Shown: positions 35,975 through 45,067 of the stretch, one piece after another
Layout: every line of letters starts with the position of its first letter
Numbering within the stretch: position 1 is the stretch's first letter
DNA from: Roseiarcus sp036513315
Lineage (GTDB): Bacteria > Pseudomonadota > Alphaproteobacteria > Rhizobiales > Beijerinckiaceae
DNA length: 64,000 nt
Assembly (NCBI GenBank): GCA_036513315.1
Contig: DATBZF010000065.1
Coordinates: 1 to 64,000, forward strand
Reading direction: 5' to 3'
Notes under the pieces: model-generated
What the model saw: the letters and a program-made list of their open reading frames with translations, nothing else
Told to the model about the DNA's origin: nothing
The model's database searches: none
Translations under genes and position numbers: made by a program

Positions 35975-38623
35975 CTAGAATAGGTCGCTACGTACAGAGC
36001 GAGCTAGCCACATCGTTTGGGCAGTTCCGATCAGAGTAGCGTCAGTGGACGTATTGGTCGGCTGAACATTTCTTGCCGCCATGGTCCGCCGCGCAATATC
36101 GCTCAAAGATTCATCGGGCGCGCGGTCATTCGCAGGGTCCAAGTCGTGAAGTAAGAGCCGAAGTATCCTGGGTTTTTTGTTCTGGTCCAAACTCGCGAGT
36201 TGTTTTCGGGCCAGCTCCGCCGGCTCGACGCGATTAATCGAACCTGCGGCGCGGGCATAATAATAACCGGCGTGAATGTCATCTGCTGGACCGCCTTTGC
36301 CGAGCCTGTATAGTTCACCGAGATTGTACGCCGCCCAGGCATCGCCGCGATCCGCGCCCAGCAGATACCATCGCCGCGCTTCGGCGTAATCGACAGGCAC
36401 TCCGGTCCCGAGGACGTACAGGCGACCGATGTTGTTGGGCGCCTCTGGATGGCCAAGGTCAGAAGCCTGCTTGAAATATAAGAGCGCCTTTGCTGGATCC
36501 TTCTCGACGTCGACGCCTTCTAGATAGACGAAGCCGAGATTATCCATGCCGTAAATGTCTCCTCGTGCGGCTGACTCCTCCCAGTAACGTCGCGCAAGGA
36601 CCGGATTGACTGAGACGGTCTCGCCGCGCTGATACATTCGGCCGAGCGCGTTCATAGAAAACGTGTGCCCCATTCGGGCGGCTGTTTCGTACAGGCTCCT
36701 TGCCTTTTCGAGGTCTTTTGGGACGCCTCGGCCTTCGTAATAAACTTGCCCGAGAGTATGGATCGAGTAGACGTCTCCGGCTGCGGCGGCTCGCTCCAGC
36801 GTTTCCTTGCCTCGCGCCGGATCTCCTGGTGGGACGTATAGGTCGTGATAGCCAAGCGCCCACTGCGCCCGAACATGGCCCAGATCGACGGCCTTGCGGT
36901 ATGCCGTCAAGGCGTCGCCATCGCGGCCAAGGGCGGCGTATACTCGGCCCAACTGGTAATTGAAGCGTCCGGAATTGGGCTGAGCCTTAACAGCGATTTC
37001 GCAAGCAGGCAAAGCAGCTCCTGTGTCGATTTGTGAAGGGAGGACTCCTTTGGAGACCCCTTGCGCATCAAGCCGGTCGCCTGCCAGCCGATCGCAATCG
37101 GTCAATTGTGGGTCGATCTTGATTCTGACTTCGCCGGGGGAATCTTCGGCTGCAGTGAACAAAGCTTCGAGATGGCTTCCTTCCGAGCCAACCGGCGCGT
37201 CAAACGTCAGATGCGCAAGATCGCTGAGGAGAAGGGTACGACCCTTTTCGATAACCCGCTCGCCCAGCTCGATCTGTCCGAACGGCAACGCCGACGCAAG
37301 TTGGACTCGCCGCCGATTGTCTTCTATCGGCAGGACAAGCGGTTTGCGAAAGACTAAGTTTGGGCTCAGTCCCACCAACGATATTGCAGACGCGCTTATA
37401 TTTTCCGATGCCTGGTTGTTGGTTGGCGCATTCGAAGCGTCGACCACAGCGCGCTGTCCTGGTTTGCGCGTGATCGAAACCAGCCCAACATCAGTATTGC
37501 CCCAGGCGTCGCTGACCCGGTAGCTGAAGGTATCCGCGAGCTGCGGAGAGGCGCTCCGGTAGGCGATGCGTGCGAAGTCGGCCGGGGAAAGAAGATCGTC
37601 GTCCTGAATTTGGTGTGAAGCGAGCAGAAGACGCCCATAGCTTGGCGCCTTCTCGATTTTGACGACGATTTTGCCTCCTTCCGGTTGTATGGGAGGGGGA
37701 AGGCGCAAAGCTTGCTCGCCAATATCGGACGCTATCTCAATCTGAGAGAGCCTTTCGAAGATAGGAGGCGGGCGTTTGGGGACCAGGTAGAAGTCGCCGA
37801 GCAACGAAGAATTATCCCAGGGAACTTGCAGATCGTTCGTCCTGGCGGCAACATACGACCGCACGCGGCTAAGCACTTGTCGGATGTCGAGGTTCGGAAT
37901 CGCTGCGAACTGCAAAAACCCGCTCGTGAATGGACTCACATCTCCGGTTCCGTCTAGCGCCACTTTGCCCGGCGAGGTAGAAAACACGATAAGTGAGCCG
38001 GTCGCCGTTTCGACGGGGGCAAATCCGCTCGCGGCTTCGTCGGCCTGACGAGCCGCAAAAGCATTGGCAAACGGATTGTTGCGGCAAGCATCCAGAAACA
38101 AGAGCTGAATTTTCGCGCCTGCATGTCGCATCGCCGCGCTGACATCTTGTAGCGCGATGGTGTCGAGGGGCAAGCTGCGTGCGCTATTCACCTTCGCCGA
38201 CGTCGGCACGAGATAGTTGAGATTGCCAACCTGCACTCCGTGGCCGGAAAAATAGAACAACGCCACATCAGCGCCGTTGATTTCCGCCGAGAAATGACGC
38301 AGCGCCTGCTCCATCGCGATCTTGTCGACATCCGTCAATTCCATCACGCTGAAGTCCAGCGTGCGGAGGAGGTCGGCAACTCTCGCGGCATCCGTCGTAG
38401 GGGTTTTCAGTGGGTCAACGTTTTGATACGCGGCATTGCCAATCACGAGCGCGACGCGCCGTTCGGCTGCGGCGACGGGGCCCGCGATCAGACAACAGCA
38501 CGTCAGAATTGTCGCGAGTACGGCCCAACCGCGTGCCCCGCACGGTCTTCCGCGCCCACATTCTGTCTTCCGCGGCGCGGAAGTAAGCATACGACTCCGA
38601 TGCAGGACGTCAGATATCATCAT
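35975..38623 (-). CDS. Caspase-like protease with SEL1 repeats
   Basis: Encodes 882 aa. The N-terminus has a signal-like hydrophobic stretch ending in PVAAAERRVALVIGNAAY. The caspase domain (about 53-280) keeps both catalytic residues, His128 in YFSGHG and Cys180 in LDACRNNPF. A middle region (about 310-520) holds two beta-rich modules resembling cadherin-like repeats. The C-terminus has one TPR and about six SEL1-type repeats (YEGRGVPKDLEKARSLYE). The start at 38623 overlaps the stop of the upstream gene as ATGA, with GGGAGG upstream; 38590 is an alternative. Probably a periplasmic protease with scaffold repeats. Confidence 0.88.
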   Translation of the reverse strand: MMISDVLHRSRMLTSAPRKTECGRGRPCGARGWAVLATILTCCCLIAGPVAAAERRVALVIGNAAYQNVDPLKTPTTDAARVADLLRTLDFSVMELTDVDKIAMEQALRHFSAEINGADVALFYFSGHGVQVGNLNYLVPTSAKVNSARSLPLDTIALQDVSAAMRHAGAKIQLLFLDACRNNPFANAFAARQADEAASGFAPVETATGSLIVFSTSPGKVALDGTGDVSPFTSGFLQFAAIPNLDIRQVLSRVRSYVAARTNDLQVPWDNSSLLGDFYLVPKRPPPIFERLSQIEIASDIGEQALRLPPPIQPEGGKIVVKIEKAPSYGRLLLASHQIQDDDLLSPADFARIAYRSASPQLADTFSYRVSDAWGNTDVGLVSITRKPGQRAVVDASNAPTNNQASENISASAISLVGLSPNLVFRKPLVLPIEDNRRRVQLASALPFGQIELGERVIEKGRTLLLSDLAHLTFDAPVGSEGSHLEALFTAAEDSPGEVRIKIDPQLTDCDRLAGDRLDAQGVSKGVLPSQIDTGAALPACEIAVKAQPNSGRFNYQLGRVYAALGRDGDALTAYRKAVDLGHVRAQWALGYHDLYVPPGDPARGKETLERAAAAGDVYSIHTLGQVYYEGRGVPKDLEKARSLYETAARMGHTFSMNALGRMYQRGETVSVNPVLARRYWEESAARGDIYGMDNLGFVYLEGVDVEKDPAKALLYFKQASDLGHPEAPNNIGRLYVLGTGVPVDYAEARRWYLLGADRGDAWAAYNLGELYRLGKGGPADDIHAGYYYARAAGSINRVEPAELARKQLASLDQNKKPRILRLLLHDLDPANDRAPDESLSDIARRTMAARNVQPTNTSTDATLIGTAQTMWLARSVRSDLF

Positions 38624-39840
38624 TGGTCGACAAGCGCCTCCCAATCAGAAAGCGTCATCATCCTGATGCCAAGCATTTCGTAATCCACGCGGAGATAGCC
38701 GCTGGGCTCCGTAATGACTGCTTCGGGGAAGGCTTCCAAAACTTCCTGCGCCATAACGCCGACGTAATATGGACCTCCCCAGATATACTGAAAACTATAG
38801 AGGGCGAGGTCATGAACGGTAGCGCCTACGCGGCGGATGTTTCGCTTCAGTCGGCGGTCGGACCAGCCGCCTGGACCAGCGCCACCGCCACCGCCGCCAC
38901 TGCCGCCGCCACCACCGGCGCCACTCGCATGTGGCTGGGTGACAAGCAAGCTTTCAGCACTGATAGACTTATTCGCCGGCTCTGCCGGTCCGGGCGGACT
39001 CGCCGTGGACGATGTGAGGACATGCCAGTGACGAGCGCCGACAGACGCAACGCGCGCGGCGCTCCATCGTCGGTGCAAATGCGTATGCGCGACAACGGCC
39101 TTCCCAGGATGAACGAAAGGACGTGCCGTCGTGTGAGATGCTGCGACAGTTCCGATCTTCGGTGGTTCAGAAACTAACGGCCTATCTGAAGTAACCTCGG
39201 GAGCGACGGCGCCAAGATTGACAATCTGAATTCGTTCGTCCGACGTGGCGCTCTGCGATTGCCCGTTGCGAACGCGCCCAAATCCGAAGGGAACCAGGCG
39301 ATCCCTCGAAATGCCGTGCAGAACGACAAGAGCGTCCACGATCGCCTTCGCTCGAAGCGTCGACAAATCGAGGTTGTATTCGTCCGACCCGGTCGAATTC
39401 GTGTATACCCCAACGACAAAATGGGATGACGCGAGTTTGGGATCGGCCAGCGCGTCGCCCAACTGGCCAAGCAGCGCGTTCGCCTCGGGCGCGAGAGCAT
39501 CGGAAGCGCCCTGGAAAGCCACTGCGACCTGCACGGAGGGCAAAGCCCTTATAGCGAGCAGCAGTTCGGTCTCGTTTCCTTTGACGAGAGGCGGCAGCTT
39601 CACGGCCGGCGCCGGATTGCCGAGGCTTCGAACTCCGGAGAACCCCAATCGATCGAGAAGCTCACTTCTCGTGGCGGCCTGTATTGTCAGAACCACGCTG
39701 CTTGCCTCGGAATCTGCGCCGTGGGCGTCCGCGGGAAGCAGTTGATTGACGATGCCATTGACCCCGCCGGTCGATTGGGCGACCGCTGCTGTCGAAGCAA
39801 GTAGCAGGGCGCCAAGGGCAAGAAATCTATACTTCTTCAC
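38620..39840 (-). CDS. Secreted OmpA-like protein with C-terminal S74 self-cleaving chaperone domain
   Basis: Encodes 406 aa. A signal peptide (KKYRFLALGALLLASTAAVAQ) is followed by an OmpA-related domain (about 125-235, with AEANALLGQLGDAL-like and LSTLRAKAIVDAL segments), a Gly-rich linker (about 310-325) and a C-terminal peptidase S74 intramolecular chaperone (326-406). Its Ser327/Lys332 pair in SDRRLK matches the autocleavage site of phage tailspike chaperones. The start is GTG with GGGAGG nine bases upstream. It is translationally coupled to the caspase gene. Such a combination suggests a surface fibre or scaffold released by self-cleavage. Confidence 0.8.
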   Translation of the reverse strand: MKKYRFLALGALLLASTAAVAQSTGGVNGIVNQLLPADAHGADSEASSVVLTIQAATRSELLDRLGFSGVRSLGNPAPAVKLPPLVKGNETELLLAIRALPSVQVAVAFQGASDALAPEANALLGQLGDALADPKLASSHFVVGVYTNSTGSDEYNLDLSTLRAKAIVDALVVLHGISRDRLVPFGFGRVRNGQSQSATSDERIQIVNLGAVAPEVTSDRPLVSEPPKIGTVAASHTTARPFVHPGKAVVAHTHLHRRWSAARVASVGARHWHVLTSSTASPPGPAEPANKSISAESLLVTQPHASGAGGGGGSGGGGGGAGPGGWSDRRLKRNIRRVGATVHDLALYSFQYIWGGPYYVGVMAQEVLEAFPEAVITEPSGYLRVDYEMLGIRMMTLSDWEALVDQ

Positions 39841-40250
39841 GATGTCATGCCTCCCATATTGGCAGTTGTCTACACTGCCCGACGACTTGCGCGCCCGCAA
39901 GAGTGTAGTTGTCTAGCCTGCGCCAGGCAGCAGAAAGCCGTTGCGTCTACGGCGCCCGCCGATTTCATGAGATGTTACGGGATGGGCGACGAGAGCCGCA
40001 CATAGACCCAGACCGCACTTCAACTTTGGCGTTCGGCGCATGAATGCGTGGGGTTCTCCAATCACCCGCATCTGAAGAGCCATTCAAAGGCCCCGGCCCT
40101 CGCGCATATGTTTGGCCGCCGACGGCGAAACTCGCGGCGCTTTTTTGCGCGATCTCGTTTGGAATATCGAACGATCCGTCAACGCGTCCCCGCCGGCTCC
40201 AGGCGGCGCGGCTTTTCGCTCGCGAGACAGACCGTAAGGAGGTTTTCGAA
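39841..40250. promoter_or_regulatory. Divergent region between S74/caspase operon and DUF2778 gene
   Basis: Both strands must start transcription from here. Overlapping open frames exist on both strands, but they lack family matches. The only clear signals are the GGGAGG and AAGGAGG ribosome binding sites at the two edges. Confidence 0.4.
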
Positions 40251-41150
40251 GTGCGCGGCATGCGCGAGCTGGAAACGGTCATGGCGTCGATCACTGCCTT
40301 TGCTGAGGGTGCGTCGATGAACATTTCATTCGACTACCGTCATTTATCGCGGCAATTTTTCACTCAGGTTGTTCCGGGGGCTCTCGCTCTCGTCCTGGTC
40401 GCGATGGTGGGCGCCTGGCTAATTACGCTGCCCTTCACCGCGTCGGCGCCGAAGATCGCCTCGAATCCGCATGAGGCGCCCTCGCTCGGCCCCGGACCTT
40501 TCCACAGTTCGATGTCGGTTTCGTCGGCGAAAGAGCTTTCTACTGAATTGAGCCTCGAGCCTGCTCCGCCGGCGCCTGTTGCTGCGATTACGGAGCCCAA
40601 AAACTCCACGCCCGCGCCGCCGCCGGGGGTTTTCCATCTCGCCGAGAGCGCGCCCCAACCTCCGCCTCGTCCCGCCGAACTTGGGCTGCCGGCCGCGCCG
40701 CCAGCGCCCTTCTCTCGGCCCGCTCCCGCATATAGCGCACGAGGCGACACAACCGGCCCCTCGGCCCGCTACGATCACTGGACCGCAGTTTACGATCTGG
40801 CGAACCATACCGTCTATTTGCCCAATGGCGCGCGATTGGAAGCGCATTCAGGTCTTGGCGACAGATTGGACGATCCGCAACACGTGAATGAGATCAATCG
40901 CGGCGCGACCCCGCCCCATCTCTACGAGCTAACGCTGCGCGAGGCGCCTTTCCACGGCGTGCAGGCGTTGCGGCTCAATCCTGTCGGCGGCGGCATTTTT
41001 GGGCGGGTCGGCCTCCTCGCCCACCCGTACATGCTTGGTCCCAACGGCGATTCCAACGGTTGCGTGTCGTTCAAGGACTACGGCGCCTTTTTGCAGGCCT
41101 ATCAGGACGGCCAGGTCAAACGCTTGGTCGTCGTTGCCCGTCTGGACTGA
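40251..41150 (+). CDS. DUF2778 (Tlde1-like) L,D-transpeptidase-fold protein, membrane anchored
   Basis: Encodes 299 aa. The N-terminus is cytoplasmic, then one transmembrane helix (about 38-60), a Pro-rich linker (about 65-165) and a C-terminal DUF2778 domain (about 170-299). The catalytic signature HPYMLGPNGDSNGC (His258, Cys271) is intact. Tlde1 of Salmonella, a T6SS effector of this family, attacks peptidoglycan tetrapeptides as an L,D-carboxypeptidase and transpeptidase. Here the helix suggests an inner-membrane periplasmic protein, as for many rhizobial DUF2778 proteins, so housekeeping wall editing is as likely as an effector role. The GTG start has AAGGAGG eight bases upstream. Confidence 0.82.
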   Translation: MRGMRELETVMASITAFAEGASMNISFDYRHLSRQFFTQVVPGALALVLVAMVGAWLITLPFTASAPKIASNPHEAPSLGPGPFHSSMSVSSAKELSTELSLEPAPPAPVAAITEPKNSTPAPPPGVFHLAESAPQPPPRPAELGLPAAPPAPFSRPAPAYSARGDTTGPSARYDHWTAVYDLANHTVYLPNGARLEAHSGLGDRLDDPQHVNEINRGATPPHLYELTLREAPFHGVQALRLNPVGGGIFGRVGLLAHPYMLGPNGDSNGCVSFKDYGAFLQAYQDGQVKRLVVVARLD

Positions 41151-41546
41151 GCGTTGCGGCCCTTCTGTTGGTCGATGCGCAACTGGGTCGTTGCTTCCTC
41201 GTCAATCGGCGTCGTCATCCACGGCGTCGTCGTCCCTATCTTCAATCGCGCATCAGGGTCCGTCTTCACGGTTTCGCCCTCGGAGAGCGGGTCTTTTACG
41301 GCCGGAGTCGCCACAGGGCCGCCCTCGGGAAGTTGCCCTGTGGCCGATCCACGCAATGCCCACGCCTCGCATCGGAAAGCCGATAGGCCGAAGCGCCTTC
41401 CGCGCTGCGGTCAAGGACCACCGAAAATCCGCGCTTGCGCAAGGTGACCGGGGCGCGCGTCGTGTGCGGCAAGCCGTCGAATCGCCGCTCCGCGCCCATA
41501 AGCGAGGTCACGCGAGCTCTCCAGAGCGGACGCCATATTCGGCAGT
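41151..41546. other. Gap with an uncertain minus-strand small ORF
   Basis: Convergent gap between the DUF2778 gene and the moeA-type gene. A minus-strand frame around 41157-41345 (possible TTG start) has codon third positions rich in G and C and reads as a polar peptide, but no ribosome binding site or family is visible. I leave it uncalled. Confidence 0.35.
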
Positions 41547-43496
41547 TCAGGCCAGCCGGAATCCAGCCTCGGCCAGCGCGGCGCGAACTTCGCCTGAGGC
41601 AAGCGCGTCAAGAAACGCCTGTGCCGCCGGCCGTCGCTTGCGCGCAGTCACAAGCGCGAAGTCATAGTGCTCTTCGGCGAATGGAATGAAGCCGAGGCCG
41701 GCGGCATGCGCAACGGGCGAGATGGCCATACCCCAATCGGCACGGCGCTGCGCCACCGCCGCAGCCACCGCATTGTGCGAGCGCGGTTGATTCCAGTAGC
41801 CTTCAGGACGAGCCTCGCCAAGCAGCCGATCGATCAGGATGCGTGTGCCCGCGCCCTGGTTGCGATTGACCATAATGCAGGCGGGGTTGGCGAGCGCTGC
41901 GCGCACCGCGCCTTGGGCGCTTAAACCTTCAAAGCGCTCGTCGCATTTGCGAAATACGATGCCCTGCATTCGCCGCCAGCCGGATATCAGTTCGAGCCCG
42001 TCGTCAAGAAATGATGCGTTGTAGCTTTCGGTCTTTTCATCAAACAGGTGGATCGGCGCAAAATCGCATTCGCCGCGCTTGGCGGCCGCCAGACCACCGA
42101 GACTACCAACGGCTATGGACCGCGTGGCAAGACCAGCACGCGCCAGGCGCCCTGTCACCAGATCGAGCCCCGTACAATGGCTCCCGATGATGACGAGATC
42201 GGGCGCCCGCACATGCGGTGTGAACAGGGTGACCTCGGCCTCGGCGCCCGCCGGTAGCTGGTCGGCAAGCGCCTCAATCCGGAAAAATCCATCGGCCTGG
42301 GCAAAGGACGTAATAGCCCCCGAACCTTTGCCCGAGGGATAGGCGACCAAGCCAGCAGCGCCTTCGACCAGCGACACCATCACGAACTCGGCGCGGCCGA
42401 GTTCAGAGGCAATGCGGACGGGCACTCTCGCTCTGACTTTCGCATCTGGACGCGGCGGCAGGCCCGCCATGCGCCGCAGCACCGGCACGATCATGTCGTG
42501 GAAGGTGAACATCGCCGAGGTCGGAAAACCCGGCAGGATCACCACCGGCTTGCTGTCGCAGACAGCAAGGCAAAGCGGCTTGCCCGGTTTCAGGGCGACA
42601 CCATGGGCTATAATGCCGGGCTCGCCGAGCCGAGCGATGATGCGGTAGGAGACGTCGCCTGCCCCTTTCGAAGTGCCGCCGGAGAGCAGCAACATGTCGC
42701 TTTCCCCAAGGGCCCTCCGCATCACGGCTTCGAGTTGTTCTTCGTCGTCCGGCACGGAGCCGAAAAACACTGCGTCGCCACCATTTTCGCTGACCGAGGC
42801 GGTGACGATGGCGCCGTTAGTGTCGTAGATCGCGGCGGGCGGCAGCGGTTTGCCCGGTTGAACCAATTCGTCCCCCGTAGAGACCACGGCAACGCGGGGG
42901 CGGCGCGCGACAGGAATTTCCTCGATCCCGCAGGCGGCCAGCATGCCGATCTCGCGCGAGCCAATAATTGTACCGGCACGCAACAGCGTCTCACCGCGTG
43001 CGATGTCGGAGCCCGCATGGGACACGAATTGCCCAGGCGATGTCGCACGCCGAACGTCAATCTCGCGAGCGCCGGAAGGCTGGGTGTGTTCGATCATCAC
43101 GACCGCGTCGGCGCCGCGTGGCATCGGACCGCCGGTAGCAATCGCCGTCGCGGTGCCGGACGCCACCTGCCACGCCGAAGTAACGCCACACGCGATGACT
43201 TCGTCGTTCAACGTCAGGCGCATAGGCGCCATTTCCGCGGCGGCGGCAAGGTCGGCCGAACGCACTGCAAACCCGTCGACATTGGAGCGATCGAACGGAG
43301 GCACGTCGATCGGCGCGATTATATCCTGCAACAACGCACGACCTAGCGTGTCGGCAATTTTGCGCTGCTCGCCCGGCAAATTTCGCGGGAACAACGCCGC
43401 GTCGAAGCGCTCAAGCGCTTCCTCGCGCGACAAAATGGTCAGGAACTGATTCTGATCAATGCTGTCGCGACTTTTGGGCGCGGGGGCCTTTGTCAT
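41547..43496 (-). CDS. MoeA-type molybdopterin molybdotransferase fused to a PBP-like domain
   Basis: Encodes 649 aa. Residues about 15-420 form a MoeA domain with FDRSNVDGFAVRS, MPRGADAVVMIEH, LLSGGTSKGAGD and VVILPGFPTSAM, the active-site motifs for inserting molybdate into adenylylated molybdopterin. Residues about 435-649 form a PBP-like domain (IIGSHCTGLDLV, CIMVNRNQGAGTRILIDRL, ADWGMAI) related to LysR and periplasmic binding protein sensors. Fused proteins of this kind may sense or hold molybdate or tungstate. The start lies 13 bases after the upstream moeA-like gene. It lies on the far side of that gene from the divergent coxC-coxG operon, so both may supply its cofactor. Confidence 0.85.
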   Translation of the reverse strand: MTKAPAPKSRDSIDQNQFLTILSREEALERFDAALFPRNLPGEQRKIADTLGRALLQDIIAPIDVPPFDRSNVDGFAVRSADLAAAAEMAPMRLTLNDEVIACGVTSAWQVASGTATAIATGGPMPRGADAVVMIEHTQPSGAREIDVRRATSPGQFVSHAGSDIARGETLLRAGTIIGSREIGMLAACGIEEIPVARRPRVAVVSTGDELVQPGKPLPPAAIYDTNGAIVTASVSENGGDAVFFGSVPDDEEQLEAVMRRALGESDMLLLSGGTSKGAGDVSYRIIARLGEPGIIAHGVALKPGKPLCLAVCDSKPVVILPGFPTSAMFTFHDMIVPVLRRMAGLPPRPDAKVRARVPVRIASELGRAEFVMVSLVEGAAGLVAYPSGKGSGAITSFAQADGFFRIEALADQLPAGAEAEVTLFTPHVRAPDLVIIGSHCTGLDLVTGRLARAGLATRSIAVGSLGGLAAAKRGECDFAPIHLFDEKTESYNASFLDDGLELISGWRRMQGIVFRKCDERFEGLSAQGAVRAALANPACIMVNRNQGAGTRILIDRLLGEARPEGYWNQPRSHNAVAAAVAQRRADWGMAISPVAHAAGLGFIPFAEEHYDFALVTARKRRPAAQAFLDALASGEVRAALAEAGFRLA

Positions 43497-43509
43497 GCGA
43501 ATGCCTGCC

Positions 43510-44628
43510 TCATTCCTGCAACATATAGGCAGCGGCCGCAGATCCCACCGCAAATCCTTCACTGCTGGGGGGCGCCATTAACCACGCATCAGCGCAGACG
43601 AGGGCTTCGAACGGGAGGTCGCCGACCGCGAGGGGCACCCATGTGTCATCCCTTCTGGCAAGCAGCGCGATTTCCGCGATGCCGACACTGGAGGCGATCT
43701 TGCGCGCCAGCGGCAGCGTTATTGTCGGCCGCGGCCGCCGCTCGGACAGCCGGTCGAGTGCTGGAAGCGCCAATGCCAACCAACCGCCAAACGCTGGACC
43801 CGGCGCACCCGGCAGCGCAATGACGGGCGTATCCCCGATCCGGCCGAGAGCCGAAGTGCGTCCGGGTTGCAATGCGATTCCATGCGCAAATACCTCGCCT
43901 TGTTGCACCAGCGCGGCAATGGTCGCATCAGTGTTGCCGACGCCCGAGCCGCCGATAGTGATCATCAGATCGCAAGCGGTTGTTTCGAGCGTTTGGGCGA
44001 TCGAGGCTACGTCCCGTGAAGCGGCTTCGGCGGACACCACTTCCGCGCCGGTGGCGCGCGCGCTCGCCTCGATGAGCTGCGTTGTCGTCGACTCGCCAGT
44101 CGTTGATGGAATAGCAACTATGCGGATCTCCGGCCGACGCACCTTCATTTTCTTCAACCCGGCCGCTCGCGCGACCAATAGATCGAGTGGACGCAAGCGC
44201 GAGCCACGCGCCACAGCAAAGCCATCTGCTATGTCACCGCCAATTCGGCGCACTCCTTGTCCCGGGATTGCTTCCATCAGCGCCTGGATGATCGGACCAG
44301 TTTGATCGAGAGCGCCGACATCGACCACGCAATCACAGCCTTCTGGGATTCTATCGCCTGCCTCGACCCAAGGCGGCAGGTTTGTCAGCGACAGCGGCAT
44401 ATAGGAGGAAGCGCCGACGAGATCACGGGCGCGTAATGCCCAGCCATCGGTCACGGCGATATTATACGGCGGATAGGCCTTCAGCGGGGGCAGATCGGCA
44501 GCGACACAACCCAGCGCTTCCCGGAGCGAAAGCTCAACAACTGTCGACGGCTCGAGCCCGCGAAGCAAGGCCGCGAGCGCAATGTCAAGCGGAGTGAGCG
44601 AACTCGGAAGTCGCCGGGTTGAGTTCAT
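43510..44628 (-). CDS. Second, divergent MoeA-like molybdopterin-binding protein
   Basis: Encodes 372 aa with a MoeA-like layout: YNIAVTDGWALRARD for the DGFA motif, GCDCVVDVGALD, the MoaB/MogA-like core MITIGGSGVGNTDATI, and VIALPGAPGPAFG. Several conserved positions differ from catalytic MoeA (GGSGVGN in place of GGxSxGxxD), so it may bind the cofactor without the standard reaction. The start at 44628 is the first that gives a family-like N-terminus; the ribosome binding site is weak. It is co-directional with the moeA-PBP gene and divergent from coxC. Confidence 0.8.
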   Translation of the reverse strand: MNSTRRLPSSLTPLDIALAALLRGLEPSTVVELSLREALGCVAADLPPLKAYPPYNIAVTDGWALRARDLVGASSYMPLSLTNLPPWVEAGDRIPEGCDCVVDVGALDQTGPIIQALMEAIPGQGVRRIGGDIADGFAVARGSRLRPLDLLVARAAGLKKMKVRRPEIRIVAIPSTTGESTTTQLIEASARATGAEVVSAEAASRDVASIAQTLETTACDLMITIGGSGVGNTDATIAALVQQGEVFAHGIALQPGRTSALGRIGDTPVIALPGAPGPAFGGWLALALPALDRLSERRPRPTITLPLARKIASSVGIAEIALLARRDDTWVPLAVGDLPFEALVCADAWLMAPPSSEGFAVGSAAAAYMLQE

Positions 44629-45067
44629 AGGCGATGACGGACCGCGCTTCGTCCAGTTGACAATCTTACCCGATACCAACTGACGGCTGCCCGGAAGTCG
44701 GTTCAGGATCAAAACTACGCTGTTTGGCTGCCCCCGTCGAATGTCCGCTTTTTCTTCCCTTTGGACCGGAAACCGCCGTTCCCGCATCGGCCAACTCGGA
44801 CCCGGCGATTTGATAAATTTCGTCACGCGAATCGGGATGGAACCGCCGCTTCGAGCCCCCGGCAGCCGAAGCCAGGCAATGTGACAGTTTTCAAAAGCTG
44901 ACTGGGTGGCGATTTGACCAGGTAACGCAAAGGAATGCTCGCGCGGACTAAGCGGGGAAGGCAACGTTCCCAACCGTTCAATCGGGGTCCTGCGCGACGG
45001 TTGCCGAAACGGCTTATCGGCTTTAACTTCCGTTGCAAGCGTCGATATGCGGCGCCGGGAGGTTACA
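44629..45067. promoter_or_regulatory. Divergent region between moeA-like genes and cox operon
   Basis: Contains the promoters of coxC (plus) and of the moeA-like pair (minus). A GGGAGG ribosome binding site precedes coxC. I found no clear -35/-10 pair or operator; the long frame running back from the moeA-like gene lacks coding character. Confidence 0.4.

Noticed and set aside
41157..41345. Small minus-strand ORF between DUF2778 and moeA-type genes
   Set aside because: Codon use is acceptable but there is no start signal or family, and it would overlap or abut the end of the DUF2778 gene; left as uncertain gap content.
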